This document shows, in pieces, positions 45,151 through 53,799 of a DNA stretch of 64,000 nt (the first letter of the stretch is position 1; each line of letters opens with the position of its first letter). Origin of the DNA: Actinomycetes bacterium (GTDB lineage: Bacteria > Actinomycetota > Acidimicrobiia > Acidimicrobiales > Ilumatobacteraceae); NCBI GenBank assembly GCA_021414085.1, contig JAIOPC010000008.1, positions 1-64,000 on the forward strand. The letters are read 5' to 3'. Below the pieces are notes generated by a model that did no database searches, was not told where the DNA came from, and saw only the letters and a list, made by a program, of their open reading frames with translations. The position numbers were made by a program, and so were the translations under genes.

Positions 45151-47564
45151 TGCCCCACAGTACCGGCTGCCGCCGCCAGCAATTCGTCGAAGAGTTGCGT
45201 GCGGAGGATCTCGGTGAGGATCTCGCTGTCCGCGTGCACACCATCGACGAGCACCTTCTCGTGCGGGTTGGCGCGTTGCCGCTCGTTGATCGCCGCGGCG
45301 TACGGCAAGAGTGCGATGTCTGGGGAACTGTCAACCCACCGTTGAACTTGCGCGTTCCAGGCGGCGATGCGCGCAGGATCAACCATCTCGCTGTTGACGA
45401 CATCGGTCTCACGCAGCTGTGGACAGTCGGCCACCAACAAACGCGGTGAACCGTTGCCGGCGAGTAGCGCCATGAACGCGGCCATGTAATCGTCGTGTGC
45501 CTTGGTGTACTGCGGATCGCCAGCGACGTGATCGCGATCGTCGCCGACGTATCGCTGATGCCGGAGCTCAGCGAACGACACCATCAGCACGACGACATCC
45601 GGTTCAAAGTCCTCGAGTTGATCGGTGACGATATCGATCGTTGGATGACACCATGGCGGAGCCCACGGCTCATCCTCTGTGGAACGGATTGCCGCGACCT
45701 CAATGAAAGGGCATCCGTTACCCCCGATCCACATGACGTTGACACGATCGGATTGGGCCTGGTGGATCGCGTTGGCGAGAATGACCGAGGTCGAGTCACC
45801 AACGACCAGCACTCGTAGGGGAGCCGTCTCCGCGGGAGTCGAATGCAACCCATCGACCACGCTGGCGATCGAGAAGTGCAACGCATCAAGCAGCGAGCGG
45901 CCGGCAGCAAACCTGGTGAGTTCCTCCTGCAACCCCAGCACACCGTCTGGCGTGCGGCCGACGCGCACAAGATGCACGCTGACGTCTGGGTCGAGCGTGT
46001 CCCACAGACGATTGAGGGTGTCGGCAACGTGGAGCCAACGCGCCGCCAGCGGGCCGTAGTCGGTTGCGCTCGGGAAGCCCACCTCGGACGCGTCACGAAC
46101 GACTCCTTCATCGATGGCTCCAAGCGCGACCACAACATCGGAGACCCCAGCGGCCGCCGCAGCGGCGAGCCATGTTGTCACCGAGTCAGGGCACTCTGTC
46201 GTGTCAACGACTTCGCCTGTGACCAGTTGCACCTCCACTGCCGGCGTCAGCGGGCAGTTCGCGTTGGTGCCATCGACGACGTTGAAACCACGAGCGCGCA
46301 GGAGTCGTGGCACGTCGATCCCAGATCCGACGACGAGCACAGGCGCCAAGGCGAGTGGCTCTGCGTCGGTGCCGGCGGGTTGTTCGTCGAACAGGATTTG
46401 GCCACTCTCGCCGGCAGCGAGCAAACGCTCGTTGTCCGAGAAGGTTGGCGCCGGAAGAACGACACACACGGCGACAATGCCCGCTGCAACGACACATGAC
46501 GAAACGAATCCTGAGCCTCGGCGAACTAGCACTCGACGCGTTCGGATTGGGCGCTCGACGACAGTGGTGATGAAGGCTGCCACCGCCAGTGAGAGCGACG
46601 CGCGTACGGCGAAGAGCGGCCAACTGGCCAGTCCGGTTCGATCGGTGTCGAGGGCAAGGAAGATTGGCCAATGAACGAGGTACAGTGCATACGACCAGCG
46701 ACCGACGGCGACAAGCGGACGGGTGGCGAGCGCTGCCGTCAGGGCGCTCGTTCGGGGAGCGATGACCGTCGCCACCAAAGCGGCGGACACGAGTGAGAAG
46801 GCTGGTAACCCGCCGTGGTACAGCCAGCCGTCGCTGACGGAGGTCGTCGCGACAAGTGCGCCAAACAACGCGAGGGCGCCCCAGCCGACAAGGGCATGGC
46901 CGCGTTGCGCAATCCTCGGCGCGTAGATGGCAAGCAGCACGCCGACCAACAGCTCAGCGGCGCGCGTGTGAGTGCCGTTGTACACGAGATCGCGATCGCC
47001 AGTTAAGAGATTGGCGGCGACCGACGCGAGCAACATCGCACCGGCGACTACCGCGAAGAAGTGGCGACTCCGTCGCAAACTGAGCGCAGCGATCAGCGGC
47101 ATTACTGCGTAGAACTGTTCTTCAATTGCCAATGACCAAAAGTGTGCGAGTGGGCTTGGTCGACCGATGAATAGGTCTTGGTAACTACGTTCGGCGAACG
47201 CGAATCGCCAGTTGGCAGCGTTGCCCAACGACGCAAGCGCGTCTCCAGGTAGCGCGCGTTGCTGGCTGGCCGACCACAACAGCCAGGCCGCCAGCACCCC
47301 TGCGATGCACAGCCACGCTGACGGAATCAGCCGTCGCCACCTGCGCGCGTAGAAGCTGCGAATTGAGATCGTGCCGGATGTCGCGTGCTCGCGAAGCAAG
47401 AGGGTGGTAATGAGATAGCCCGAGAGCGTGAAGAAGAGCGACACTCCAAGAAATCCACCGGGGGCGACACCAACCTCCGCGTGGAACAGCAAGACCGCGA
47501 AGACTGCCACCGCGCGCAGCCCGTCAATCGCTTTGATGTGGCCGCCCTCTTGGGACGCGTTCAT
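45147..47564 (-). CDS. acyltransferase-3 / SGNH fusion protein, copy B
   Basis: An 805-residue paralogue of copy A with the same three parts: AT3 membrane domain, a degenerate SGNH-like segment (VVGSGIDV near residue 411) and an intact SGNH domain (VVGDSTSV near 588, DGVHAD near the C-terminus). Membrane regions of the two are nearly identical in long blocks, while the outer domains have diverged. This suggests different acceptors or acyl positions on the same glycan class. Its ATG is linked to the alkA stop through a 3-codon mini-ORF. Confidence 0.88.
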   Translation of the reverse strand: MNASQEGGHIKAIDGLRAVAVFAVLLFHAEVGVAPGGFLGVSLFFTLSGYLITTLLLREHATSGTISIRSFYARRWRRLIPSAWLCIAGVLAAWLLWSASQQRALPGDALASLGNAANWRFAFAERSYQDLFIGRPSPLAHFWSLAIEEQFYAVMPLIAALSLRRSRHFFAVVAGAMLLASVAANLLTGDRDLVYNGTHTRAAELLVGVLLAIYAPRIAQRGHALVGWGALALFGALVATTSVSDGWLYHGGLPAFSLVSAALVATVIAPRTSALTAALATRPLVAVGRWSYALYLVHWPIFLALDTDRTGLASWPLFAVRASLSLAVAAFITTVVERPIRTRRVLVRRGSGFVSSCVVAAGIVAVCVVLPAPTFSDNERLLAAGESGQILFDEQPAGTDAEPLALAPVLVVGSGIDVPRLLRARGFNVVDGTNANCPLTPAVEVQLVTGEVVDTTECPDSVTTWLAAAAAAGVSDVVVALGAIDEGVVRDASEVGFPSATDYGPLAARWLHVADTLNRLWDTLDPDVSVHLVRVGRTPDGVLGLQEELTRFAAGRSLLDALHFSIASVVDGLHSTPAETAPLRVLVVGDSTSVILANAIHQAQSDRVNVMWIGGNGCPFIEVAAIRSTEDEPWAPPWCHPTIDIVTDQLEDFEPDVVVLMVSFAELRHQRYVGDDRDHVAGDPQYTKAHDDYMAAFMALLAGNGSPRLLVADCPQLRETDVVNSEMVDPARIAAWNAQVQRWVDSSPDIALLPYAAAINERQRANPHEKVLVDGVHADSEILTEILRTQLFDELLAAAAGTVGQ

Positions 47565-47572
47565 CGCTTCAC
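47561..47572 (-). other. mini-ORF bridging alkA and acyltransferase copy B
   Basis: On the minus strand GTG-AAG-CGA-TGA: the GTG overlaps the alkA TGA (GTGA) and the TGA overlaps the acyltransferase ATG (ATGA). This is a 3-codon ORF filling the whole gap. Confidence 0.3.
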
Positions 47573-48501
47573 CAACGGTTCATCGGCAGCACGCGCTGGC
47601 GGGGACCGAACTTGGGTGCCGTGTGGCCCGCGGCAAGCAGCAGTCGTACCACTCGACCGCGCTGGCCGCGATAGGGCTCGAGCAGTCGCAGCATTTCTTC
47701 GTCGGTGCTGCGCGCGCGTCCGGCAAGTGCATATCCAACGATGTTCTTCAAGTGAAAGTCGCCAACCGCTACTGAGTCCGCGTCACCGAGTGCCGAGCCC
47801 AGCGCCGAACCGATGGTCCATGCACCGATACCTGGCAGTAGCGCCAGCTTGGCCGCTGCGTCGGTCGGAGCCAGTTCGGCCCATTGCCAGAGTTTCGAAG
47901 CATGCTTTCCCAACTGGCGCAACGGCTCGGCACGTTTGGCCTCGATGCCGATGGGGTGAAACCACCACGCCGGTTGGGCGGCGAGGGCGTCAGGCGCCGG
48001 TGGAAGCCGGAGATCTGTTGGACCGGGCGCGGCGTCGCCGAGGCGTTGTACGAGGGCGCGCCATTGGTTGACGGCCTCGCCACCGGTGACTCGCTGGCCG
48101 AGCACCGTCGGCAACAGCTCGTGGTAGAGCGTGAAGCTGGCTCCGAAACGCAGCCGCGGATGATCGCGTTGCGCCGACGTGATGGCCGGATGAGCCTCGG
48201 TAAAGACATAGCCAGGATCGTTGGCACCGGTCATCGCGCCAACGCGCTGCAGCATCCAGTCGCCGCCCGGGCCCCAAGCTTGCGATCGAAGCTCATCGCC
48301 ACGAAAGTCGATGTGCAGTGTCGCCGGGCCGTCGGGCGTGTAGGTCGCCCGCCAGAACTCGCCGGCTTCCAAACGCGTGGTCGGGTCGTTCCGTCCGAAG
48401 CGATAGTACGAGAGCGTCTGGCCAGTCGTTGCGGCGAGCGACAAGGGGGAGTGGCGCGCCAACGCTAGCCGCAGGCCGTCGGCGAGATTGGTTGTGTGCA
48501 T
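47569..48501 (-). CDS. AlkA-like DNA-3-methyladenine glycosylase (HhH-GPD)
   Basis: A 310-residue base-excision glycosylase. After an N-terminal beta domain of about 110 residues comes the HhH-GPD core: YHELLPTVLGQRVTG, LLPGIGAWTIGSALGSALGD (hairpin), and VAVGDFHLKN with the catalytic Asp. It would remove alkylated purines. The final segment is RVLPMNRW. ATG 48501 lies 37 bp inside the preceding lipoprotein gene; conserved sequence begins soon after, so the overlap appears real. It is an unrelated function caught between a transporter and glycan genes. Confidence 0.85.
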   Translation of the reverse strand: MHTTNLADGLRLALARHSPLSLAATTGQTLSYYRFGRNDPTTRLEAGEFWRATYTPDGPATLHIDFRGDELRSQAWGPGGDWMLQRVGAMTGANDPGYVFTEAHPAITSAQRDHPRLRFGASFTLYHELLPTVLGQRVTGGEAVNQWRALVQRLGDAAPGPTDLRLPPAPDALAAQPAWWFHPIGIEAKRAEPLRQLGKHASKLWQWAELAPTDAAAKLALLPGIGAWTIGSALGSALGDADSVAVGDFHLKNIVGYALAGRARSTDEEMLRLLEPYRGQRGRVVRLLLAAGHTAPKFGPRQRVLPMNRW

Positions 48502-49628
48502 GGGCCGAACCGATGCTCGCGGTCCCAATCCGCATGAAGGTTGCTGCCGTCGAAGTAGAGGATGACTTGCTTGTCGCCGTTGTTGATAATCACGCAGTTT
48601 CCGTCGCCGCAGAACGGGTCGAGGTTCTCGACTTGGCCGATCCAGCTGACGGACCAACCATTCGTTGGCTGCAAGTTCGTGTAGTACTCCATGAACTCGG
48701 CTTCGTTCTTCCAGCTGGACGTGAACTGGTAGTAGTAGACGCCGACGCCACCTTGGTTGTAGTTGATCATGCTGTCGGTCGCCGCGTCGGCGGGCATCGG
48801 GATGCCGAGAAGCGCGCCCGCGTCGAGCGCTTCCTTGAGTGGCAGCAGGTCGTCAGGCAGAACGATCTCTGCGAATTGGTTGACGGACGACATGGTGTCG
48901 GTGAACTCGTCGATCAGTTCGTAGTCGGCGCCCGCAGCCACTTGCCGCGAGTGGGCGTACAGCACGTAGTTGCCCTCTTGGGCCAGATAGAAGTCGCCTT
49001 CGACCTCCGGACTCGGATTCTCCGGGGTGTACGACGAGTAGTTCTGTAGGTTCGTCTCATCAAACGTGTAGTGATAGGCAGCAACACCGAAGTAGTCCTC
49101 AGGGCCGACAAACGTCGCGGTGAGCACTCCAGACATCCCCTGTGACCCGCGTATCTGCTCAAGCAGCGAGGGCGCGGCGGGGCTTTCGTTGTCGTACAGG
49201 TACCAGTAGTTCTGGTTGTTGTTCTGGTACGTGCGGCCGCCGATGTAGTACTCCTGCATACCCGAACCGTCGTGAAAGTCGCTCACCACCGAAATGCTGA
49301 TCGGGTCCTTGATGTACCCGGTCGTGGTAGTGCGCGCGTTCGGCGTTCCATTGAACGAATGAAACTCTTCGGTCGTGAAGACGAAGCTACCCAGGTCGAG
49401 CGGATCGCCGATCGTGTTGGGGTTGAAGATCGAAGGGTCGGGGGGCAGCGTGGAAACAACGGCCACTGTTGTCGATGTCGTGGTGCTGCCCGCCGTCTCG
49501 CCTGCCGGCGCGCTGTTGTCGGTGCTGACGGCGTCGGAGGTTGCGGTCTCGTCCGAACCTCCGCATCCGACCAGCAGGACGCACAGAGAACCGAAGACGG
49601 TGGTTGCGACGCGACCGTGGCGACTCAT
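48465..49628 (-). CDS. predicted lipoprotein downstream of the peptide transporter
   Basis: A 387-residue secreted protein. A signal peptide ends in the lipobox LLVGCGGS (lipid-modified Cys near residue 22), followed by a Thr/Ser-rich linker of ~35 residues (STTTSTTVAVV) and a globular domain rich in Tyr, Asn and Asp (YYIGGRTYQNNNQNYWYLYD). Two Cys pairs near the end (DPFCGDGNCVI; GPCTQPISPTACG) may form disulfides. No family was recognised; the size and layout resemble actinobacterial LpqN/LppX-like lipid-binding lipoproteins only vaguely. It follows oppF by 11 bp, so it may belong to the transporter operon. Confidence 0.75.
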   Translation of the reverse strand: MSRHGRVATTVFGSLCVLLVGCGGSDETATSDAVSTDNSAPAGETAGSTTTSTTVAVVSTLPPDPSIFNPNTIGDPLDLGSFVFTTEEFHSFNGTPNARTTTTGYIKDPISISVVSDFHDGSGMQEYYIGGRTYQNNNQNYWYLYDNESPAAPSLLEQIRGSQGMSGVLTATFVGPEDYFGVAAYHYTFDETNLQNYSSYTPENPSPEVEGDFYLAQEGNYVLYAHSRQVAAGADYELIDEFTDTMSSVNQFAEIVLPDDLLPLKEALDAGALLGIPMPADAATDSMINYNQGGVGVYYYQFTSSWKNEAEFMEYYTNLQPTNGWSVSWIGQVENLDPFCGDGNCVIINNGDKQVILYFDGSNLHADWDREHRFGPCTQPISPTACG

Positions 49629-49639
49629 GAGGTCTCGCC

Positions 49640-50671
49640 TCAGTTCGCTGCCGAACGTACGGCGACCGGCGCTTCGCCACCGAACAATGGGTGATGGCAG
49701 GCCACGAAGTGGCCATCGGCCACCTTGCGGAGTTGCGGCTCTTCGCTTCGGCACCTGTCGTCGGCGGCCGCACAACGCGGATTGAAGCGACAGCCCGATG
49801 GAGGCAGCACCGGCGACGGGGGCTCGCCTTGCACGGCGACCTGCTGCACTGCGACATCGGGGTTGGGGACCGGAATCGAATCGAGCAGCAACTTGGTGTA
49901 GTGATGAGCGGGCGAGGTGTACATCGAGTTCGACGGCGCGACCTCGCAGATCTTGCCGAGGTACATCACCTGCACACGATCACTGATGTTCTTGACAACC
50001 GCCAGGTCGTGAGCAATGAACACGAGCGTCAGGCCGTACTTCAGCTTGAGATCCTCAAGCAGGTTAAGTACCTGTGCCTGCACGCTGACGTCGAGCGCGC
50101 TGACCGGCTCGTCGCAGATGATCAGCGTCGGATCCAGCACCAGCGAGCGCGCGATCGAGATGCGCTGACACTGACCGCCAGAGAACTGATGTGCTTGGCT
50201 CTCTGCTGCACGCTGAGGATCGATACCGACTTCCTCCAGCAGCTGATCGACCTTGGCGAGTTGCTCCTTCTCGGCGCCGCGCTTCCAGATGACCAACGGC
50301 TCGCGCACGATGTCGCGCACCTTGCGGCGCGGGTTCAGCGACGAGATGGGGTCTTGAAAGATCATCTGCATGCGCGTGCGAGCGGCTCGCATCGCGTCGG
50401 GCGGAAGGCTGGTGAGCTCGGCACCCTCGAAGACGACCGATCCACTGTTGGGTCGCGGCAGCATCATCATTGCTTTGCCGGTGGTGCTCTTACCGCAACC
50501 ACTTTCGCCCACAACGCCAAGCGTTTCGCCGCGCAGCACGTCGAAGCTGATGCCGCTGACAGCATGGACCTTCAGCCCGGTGCGCCCAACGGGAAACTCG
50601 ACAACCAGATCCTCGACGCGCAAGAGCACGTCGCCGCTGTCGCGCAGGTGCGCCTTGCCGCTACCAGCCAT
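49640..50671 (-). CDS. oppF: oligo/dipeptide ABC transporter ATP-binding protein (OppF/DppF)
   Basis: A 343-residue nucleotide-binding subunit. Walker A is GESGCGKST, Q-loop FQDPISSLNPR, signature FSGGQCQR and Walker B LIICDEPVSALD. The C-terminal oligopeptide-HPY extension has Cys spaced C-x5-C-x6-C-x17-C (GCRFNPRC...), the pattern tied to an iron-sulfur cluster in some Opp/Dpp ATPases. The open frame runs back to 50866, inside oppD; ATG 50671 was chosen because it overlaps the oppD stop (TGATG) and the ATPase domain starts soon after. Confidence 0.92.
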   Translation of the reverse strand: MAGSGKAHLRDSGDVLLRVEDLVVEFPVGRTGLKVHAVSGISFDVLRGETLGVVGESGCGKSTTGKAMMMLPRPNSGSVVFEGAELTSLPPDAMRAARTRMQMIFQDPISSLNPRRKVRDIVREPLVIWKRGAEKEQLAKVDQLLEEVGIDPQRAAESQAHQFSGGQCQRISIARSLVLDPTLIICDEPVSALDVSVQAQVLNLLEDLKLKYGLTLVFIAHDLAVVKNISDRVQVMYLGKICEVAPSNSMYTSPAHHYTKLLLDSIPVPNPDVAVQQVAVQGEPPSPVLPPSGCRFNPRCAAADDRCRSEEPQLRKVADGHFVACHHPLFGGEAPVAVRSAAN

Positions 50672-51756
50672 CAGCCAGCACCCACTTGCGACATGCCAGC
50701 GCTCTTCTTCGCCTTGTCGAGTTGCGCCCGCTTCTCGCGGTACACCGGTGAGCCCACGGGGTACCAACAGGCGTAGACGTGATCGGCGTGCTCGGCAGTC
50801 AACAACGGTGGCTCCTCGGCGATGCACTTGGGCTGTACGTACTCGCAGCGTGGCGAGAAGCGGCACCCCTTCGGCGGGTTGACCAAGTCGGGTGGCCGCC
50901 CGGCAATCACGTTCAGCCGCGTGTGGCTCGGGTCTTCGATGTTTGGGATGCTGCGCAGCAAGGCTTCTGTGTACGGCATCTTCATGTTGGCGAACAGCGT
51001 GCGCGTTGGCGCCTTCTCGACCAGCTTGCCGCCGTACATCACGGCGATCTCGTCGGTGTGCCCGGCGACAACGCCGAGATCGTGAGTAACGAGGATCACC
51101 GACATGTTGCGATCGCGACGCTGCTCGCCGATGAGTTCGAGGATCTGCGCCTGAACCGTGACATCAAGAGCGGTGGTGGGTTCGTCGGCGAACAGCACCG
51201 TCGGGCCGCAAGCCAGCGCGATCGCAATCATCACGCGTTGGCGCATGCCGCCGCTGAGTTCGAATGCGTACTGATTGAGCCGCTTCTCGGGTTCGGGTAT
51301 ACGCACATCGTGCAACAGCCGGAGTGCTGTCGCCCGCGCGTTCTCGTTGTCCATCCCGAGATGAATCTTCAGCCCCTCGGTGATCTGCTTACCGACGCGC
51401 ATCACCGGGTTGAGCGATGTCATCGGATCTTGAAAGATCATCGACATCTCACGACCCCAGATCTTGCGCCGATCCTTCAGACTGAGCCCAATGATCTCTT
51501 CGCCTTCGAACACGACCGAGCCAGATCGTTCAGTGTTGCGGCCAGGCAGCAGGCCCATGATGGAACGGGACAAGACCGTCTTGCCGGACCCCGACTCGCC
51601 GACGATCCCGAGTGCTCTGCCGCGTTCAAGCGAGAACGAAACCCCGTCGACCGATCGGACCAAGCCGCGTTCAGTGCGGAAGTGAGTCTTCAGATCGGTC
51701 ACCTTGAGCAGCGGCCCGTCGGTTTGACGCGAGGTGGCTTGCACCCGAGAGTTCAT
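50671..51756 (-). CDS. oppD: oligo/dipeptide ABC transporter ATP-binding protein (OppD/DppD)
   Basis: A 361-residue partner ATPase. Walker [11 protein letters not shown]-loop [11 protein letters not shown], signature [12 protein letters not shown], Walker [13 protein letters not shown]. The C-terminal HPY region again has C-x5-C-x6-C-x18-C. OppD and OppF form the heterodimer energising uptake. It is coupled to oppC by a 4-nt ATGA overlap and to oppF by TGATG. Confidence 0.93.
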   Translation of the reverse strand: MNSRVQATSRQTDGPLLKVTDLKTHFRTERGLVRSVDGVSFSLERGRALGIVGESGSGKTVLSRSIMGLLPGRNTERSGSVVFEGEEIIGLSLKDRRKIWGREMSMIFQDPMTSLNPVMRVGKQITEGLKIHLGMDNENARATALRLLHDVRIPEPEKRLNQYAFELSGGMRQRVMIAIALACGPTVLFADEPTTALDVTVQAQILELIGEQRRDRNMSVILVTHDLGVVAGHTDEIAVMYGGKLVEKAPTRTLFANMKMPYTEALLRSIPNIEDPSHTRLNVIAGRPPDLVNPPKGCRFSPRCEYVQPKCIAEEPPLLTAEHADHVYACWYPVGSPVYREKRAQLDKAKKSAGMSQVGAG

Positions 51757-52766
51757 GAGATCGCCTCACGGGTGTTGAAGCGTTGGGCGAGCACGTCGCC
51801 CAACAGGTTGATTGCCAGCACCGTCAGAAACATCATGAACGCCGGCATCAGCGAGATCCACCAGGATCCCTCGCGCAGCGGGCCAGCGCCAGTCGCGATC
51901 ATGCGCCCCCACGTCGGCACCGGCGCTTCGACGGAGAGGCCGAGAAAGGCCAACGCCCCTTCAGCGACAATCAACAACGCGAGACCAGTCAGCGCGAAGG
52001 ACAGCAAGGTGGGAACGATGTTGGGCAGGATCTCCCTGAACAACACGCGACTGCCCTTGGCTCCGAGGCTGCGTGCGGCGACGACGAAATCGCGCTGCGC
52101 GTAGGCGATCGTGTTCGCGCGCACTAGGCGTGTGAGCGGCGGGATCGACAAAATGACGAGTGATACAACGACCGGCCAAAGTGGTCTAGTCGTCGCCGCG
52201 GCCGTGCTGGGGTCGTTGAAGAACGTCACGAAAAATATGGCCAGCAAAAGAGCAGGAAACGAGAGCAGCACGTTGGTGAGGTTCTCGATAACGACATCGA
52301 CCCAGCCGCGGAAGTAGCCAGCGATCATTCCGAGCAACGTGCCGATCGCGAGACCGAATGTGATGGCGAGGCCGGCAATGATGAGCGACGTTCTGGCACC
52401 CAGCAGCGAACGCGCGAAGAGGTCGAAGCCGTTCTTGTCGGTACCCATCAGCCCGAAGCGTGCCGGCTCACCCTTTTGTGGGGAGTCGCTGAAGCCGGCC
52501 CATGCCGGTGGCCGCTCGGCGAGCCGAATGTTGGCGTGCGTCGCCGTCGTGCACTCGCCGATGCTGGCGAACTGATCGCAGGAGTGGTTGATGTAGGGCA
52601 GCGACTCGGCCCCGATCGAGCTGACGGTGATGAAGACCATCCAGCTGATGGCCAACCACTTCGTCACCCGACCGCGCTTGCGCACGCGCACCTTCGCTGG
52701 TGCCGCTTCGTCGATCAGCGGCACGACCGGAGCGTTGTCATCGAGCATTACATCGATATCAGACAT
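51753..52766 (-). CDS. oppC: peptide ABC transporter permease (OppC/DppC)
   Basis: A 337-residue inner-membrane permease with about six helices. The first segment (KWLAISWMVFITV) is followed by a large outer loop, including MGTDKNGFDLFARSLLGARTSL, the OppC/DppC hallmark. The cytoplasmic EAA loop VVAARSLGAKGSRVLFREILPN contacts the ATPase. The ATG at 52766 is preferred over an upstream in-frame start at 52811 inside oppB; it follows the oppB stop by 2 bp. Confidence 0.92.
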   Translation of the reverse strand: MSDIDVMLDDNAPVVPLIDEAAPAKVRVRKRGRVTKWLAISWMVFITVSSIGAESLPYINHSCDQFASIGECTTATHANIRLAERPPAWAGFSDSPQKGEPARFGLMGTDKNGFDLFARSLLGARTSLIIAGLAITFGLAIGTLLGMIAGYFRGWVDVVIENLTNVLLSFPALLLAIFFVTFFNDPSTAAATTRPLWPVVVSLVILSIPPLTRLVRANTIAYAQRDFVVAARSLGAKGSRVLFREILPNIVPTLLSFALTGLALLIVAEGALAFLGLSVEAPVPTWGRMIATGAGPLREGSWWISLMPAFMMFLTVLAINLLGDVLAQRFNTREAIS

Positions 52767-52768
52767 GT

Positions 52769-53734
52769 TCAGCCGATCGCCCTTCTCGCGCGAACCCTCG
52801 GGTCGATCCACGCATACGCCATGTCTGCAACGAAGTTGACGGCCACATAAATCAGAGCAAGGACCACGACTGCATATTGAACGCTCGGGTACTCGCGGCT
52901 GAAGATGCTCTCAACCGTGAGGCGCCCCATGCCGTTGAGTAAGAAGAACTGCTCCACAATCACAACTCCGCCCATGAGCGCTCCGACGTTGACGGCCGTG
53001 GCGGTGACCAACGAGAACATCGATGGACGCAACGCGTGCCGAAAGAGAATGTTGCGGGTGCTGACGCCCTTCGCCCGCGCGGTGGTGATGAACTCGCTCT
53101 GCAGCGTCGCGATCATGTCGGCGCGCAGTAGGCGCATGTAGCCAGCGAAGAGTGGCAGTGCAATGGTGATCGATGGCAGCACAAACGCCTTGAAGTGGGC
53201 GACCGGGTCGTCGAAGAGAGAGGTGTAGATCGAGGGGTATGGAATCCACTTGCGCTGCACGCTGACGAAGTACATCAGCACCGGTGCGACGATGTAGTTG
53301 GGCAACGAGAGCATGCCGAAGGCGGATGTCGTTGCAATTCGGTCGAATCGCGAGTTGTGGCGATAGGCCGACCACACGGCGACAGGAACGGCAGTGAATA
53401 ACGCGAGCAACTGGCCGTACACCATCAGATAGGCCGAGATCGGAAGCGCTCGCTTCACGGCGCTGGCAATCGAGGTGTTGGACTGCAACGTCGCCCCCCA
53501 GTCGCCGGTGACGAAATGCTTCATCCAACTGAAGTACTGCGTGTACCACGGCTTATCGAGGCCGAGGTCGGTGATTACCTTTTGGGCTTGTTCCTTGGTG
53601 GCACCGGGGCCGGTCTTTAACGCGACCAGCACGTCGGTGCCACCCGGAAGGAACCTCAACGCAACCGACGTGAGAAGGGTGACCAACACCACGACGAATA
53701 CGGTTTGCGCAAACTTGCGAAGCACATATCGCAT
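52769..53734 (-). CDS. oppB: peptide ABC transporter permease (OppB/DppB)
   Basis: A 321-residue permease with six helices. Features are the N-terminal MRYVLRKFAQTVFVVVLVTLL, the partial substrate-gate loop LGLDKPWYTQYFSWMKHFVTGDWG, and the EAA loop FITTARAKGVSTRNILFRHALRPS. It pairs with OppC to form the channel. It follows the binding-protein gene after 65 bp that hold no clear terminator, so partial read-through is expected. Confidence 0.93.
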   Translation of the reverse strand: MRYVLRKFAQTVFVVVLVTLLTSVALRFLPGGTDVLVALKTGPGATKEQAQKVITDLGLDKPWYTQYFSWMKHFVTGDWGATLQSNTSIASAVKRALPISAYLMVYGQLLALFTAVPVAVWSAYRHNSRFDRIATTSAFGMLSLPNYIVAPVLMYFVSVQRKWIPYPSIYTSLFDDPVAHFKAFVLPSITIALPLFAGYMRLLRADMIATLQSEFITTARAKGVSTRNILFRHALRPSMFSLVTATAVNVGALMGGVVIVEQFFLLNGMGRLTVESIFSREYPSVQYAVVVLALIYVAVNFVADMAYAWIDPRVRARRAIG

Positions 53735-53799
53735 ACGTGGTGTTGGTCCCTTCCCCTGTCAGTTCAGTGTTGGTAGTTGGTATGACGTGGCAGTGCTGG

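Noticed and set aside
48465-48501. Frameshift or assembly error where alkA overlaps the lipoprotein gene by 37 bp
   Set aside because: Both reading frames are intact at their ends and both proteins have complete-looking termini; a same-strand overlap of this size is tolerable.
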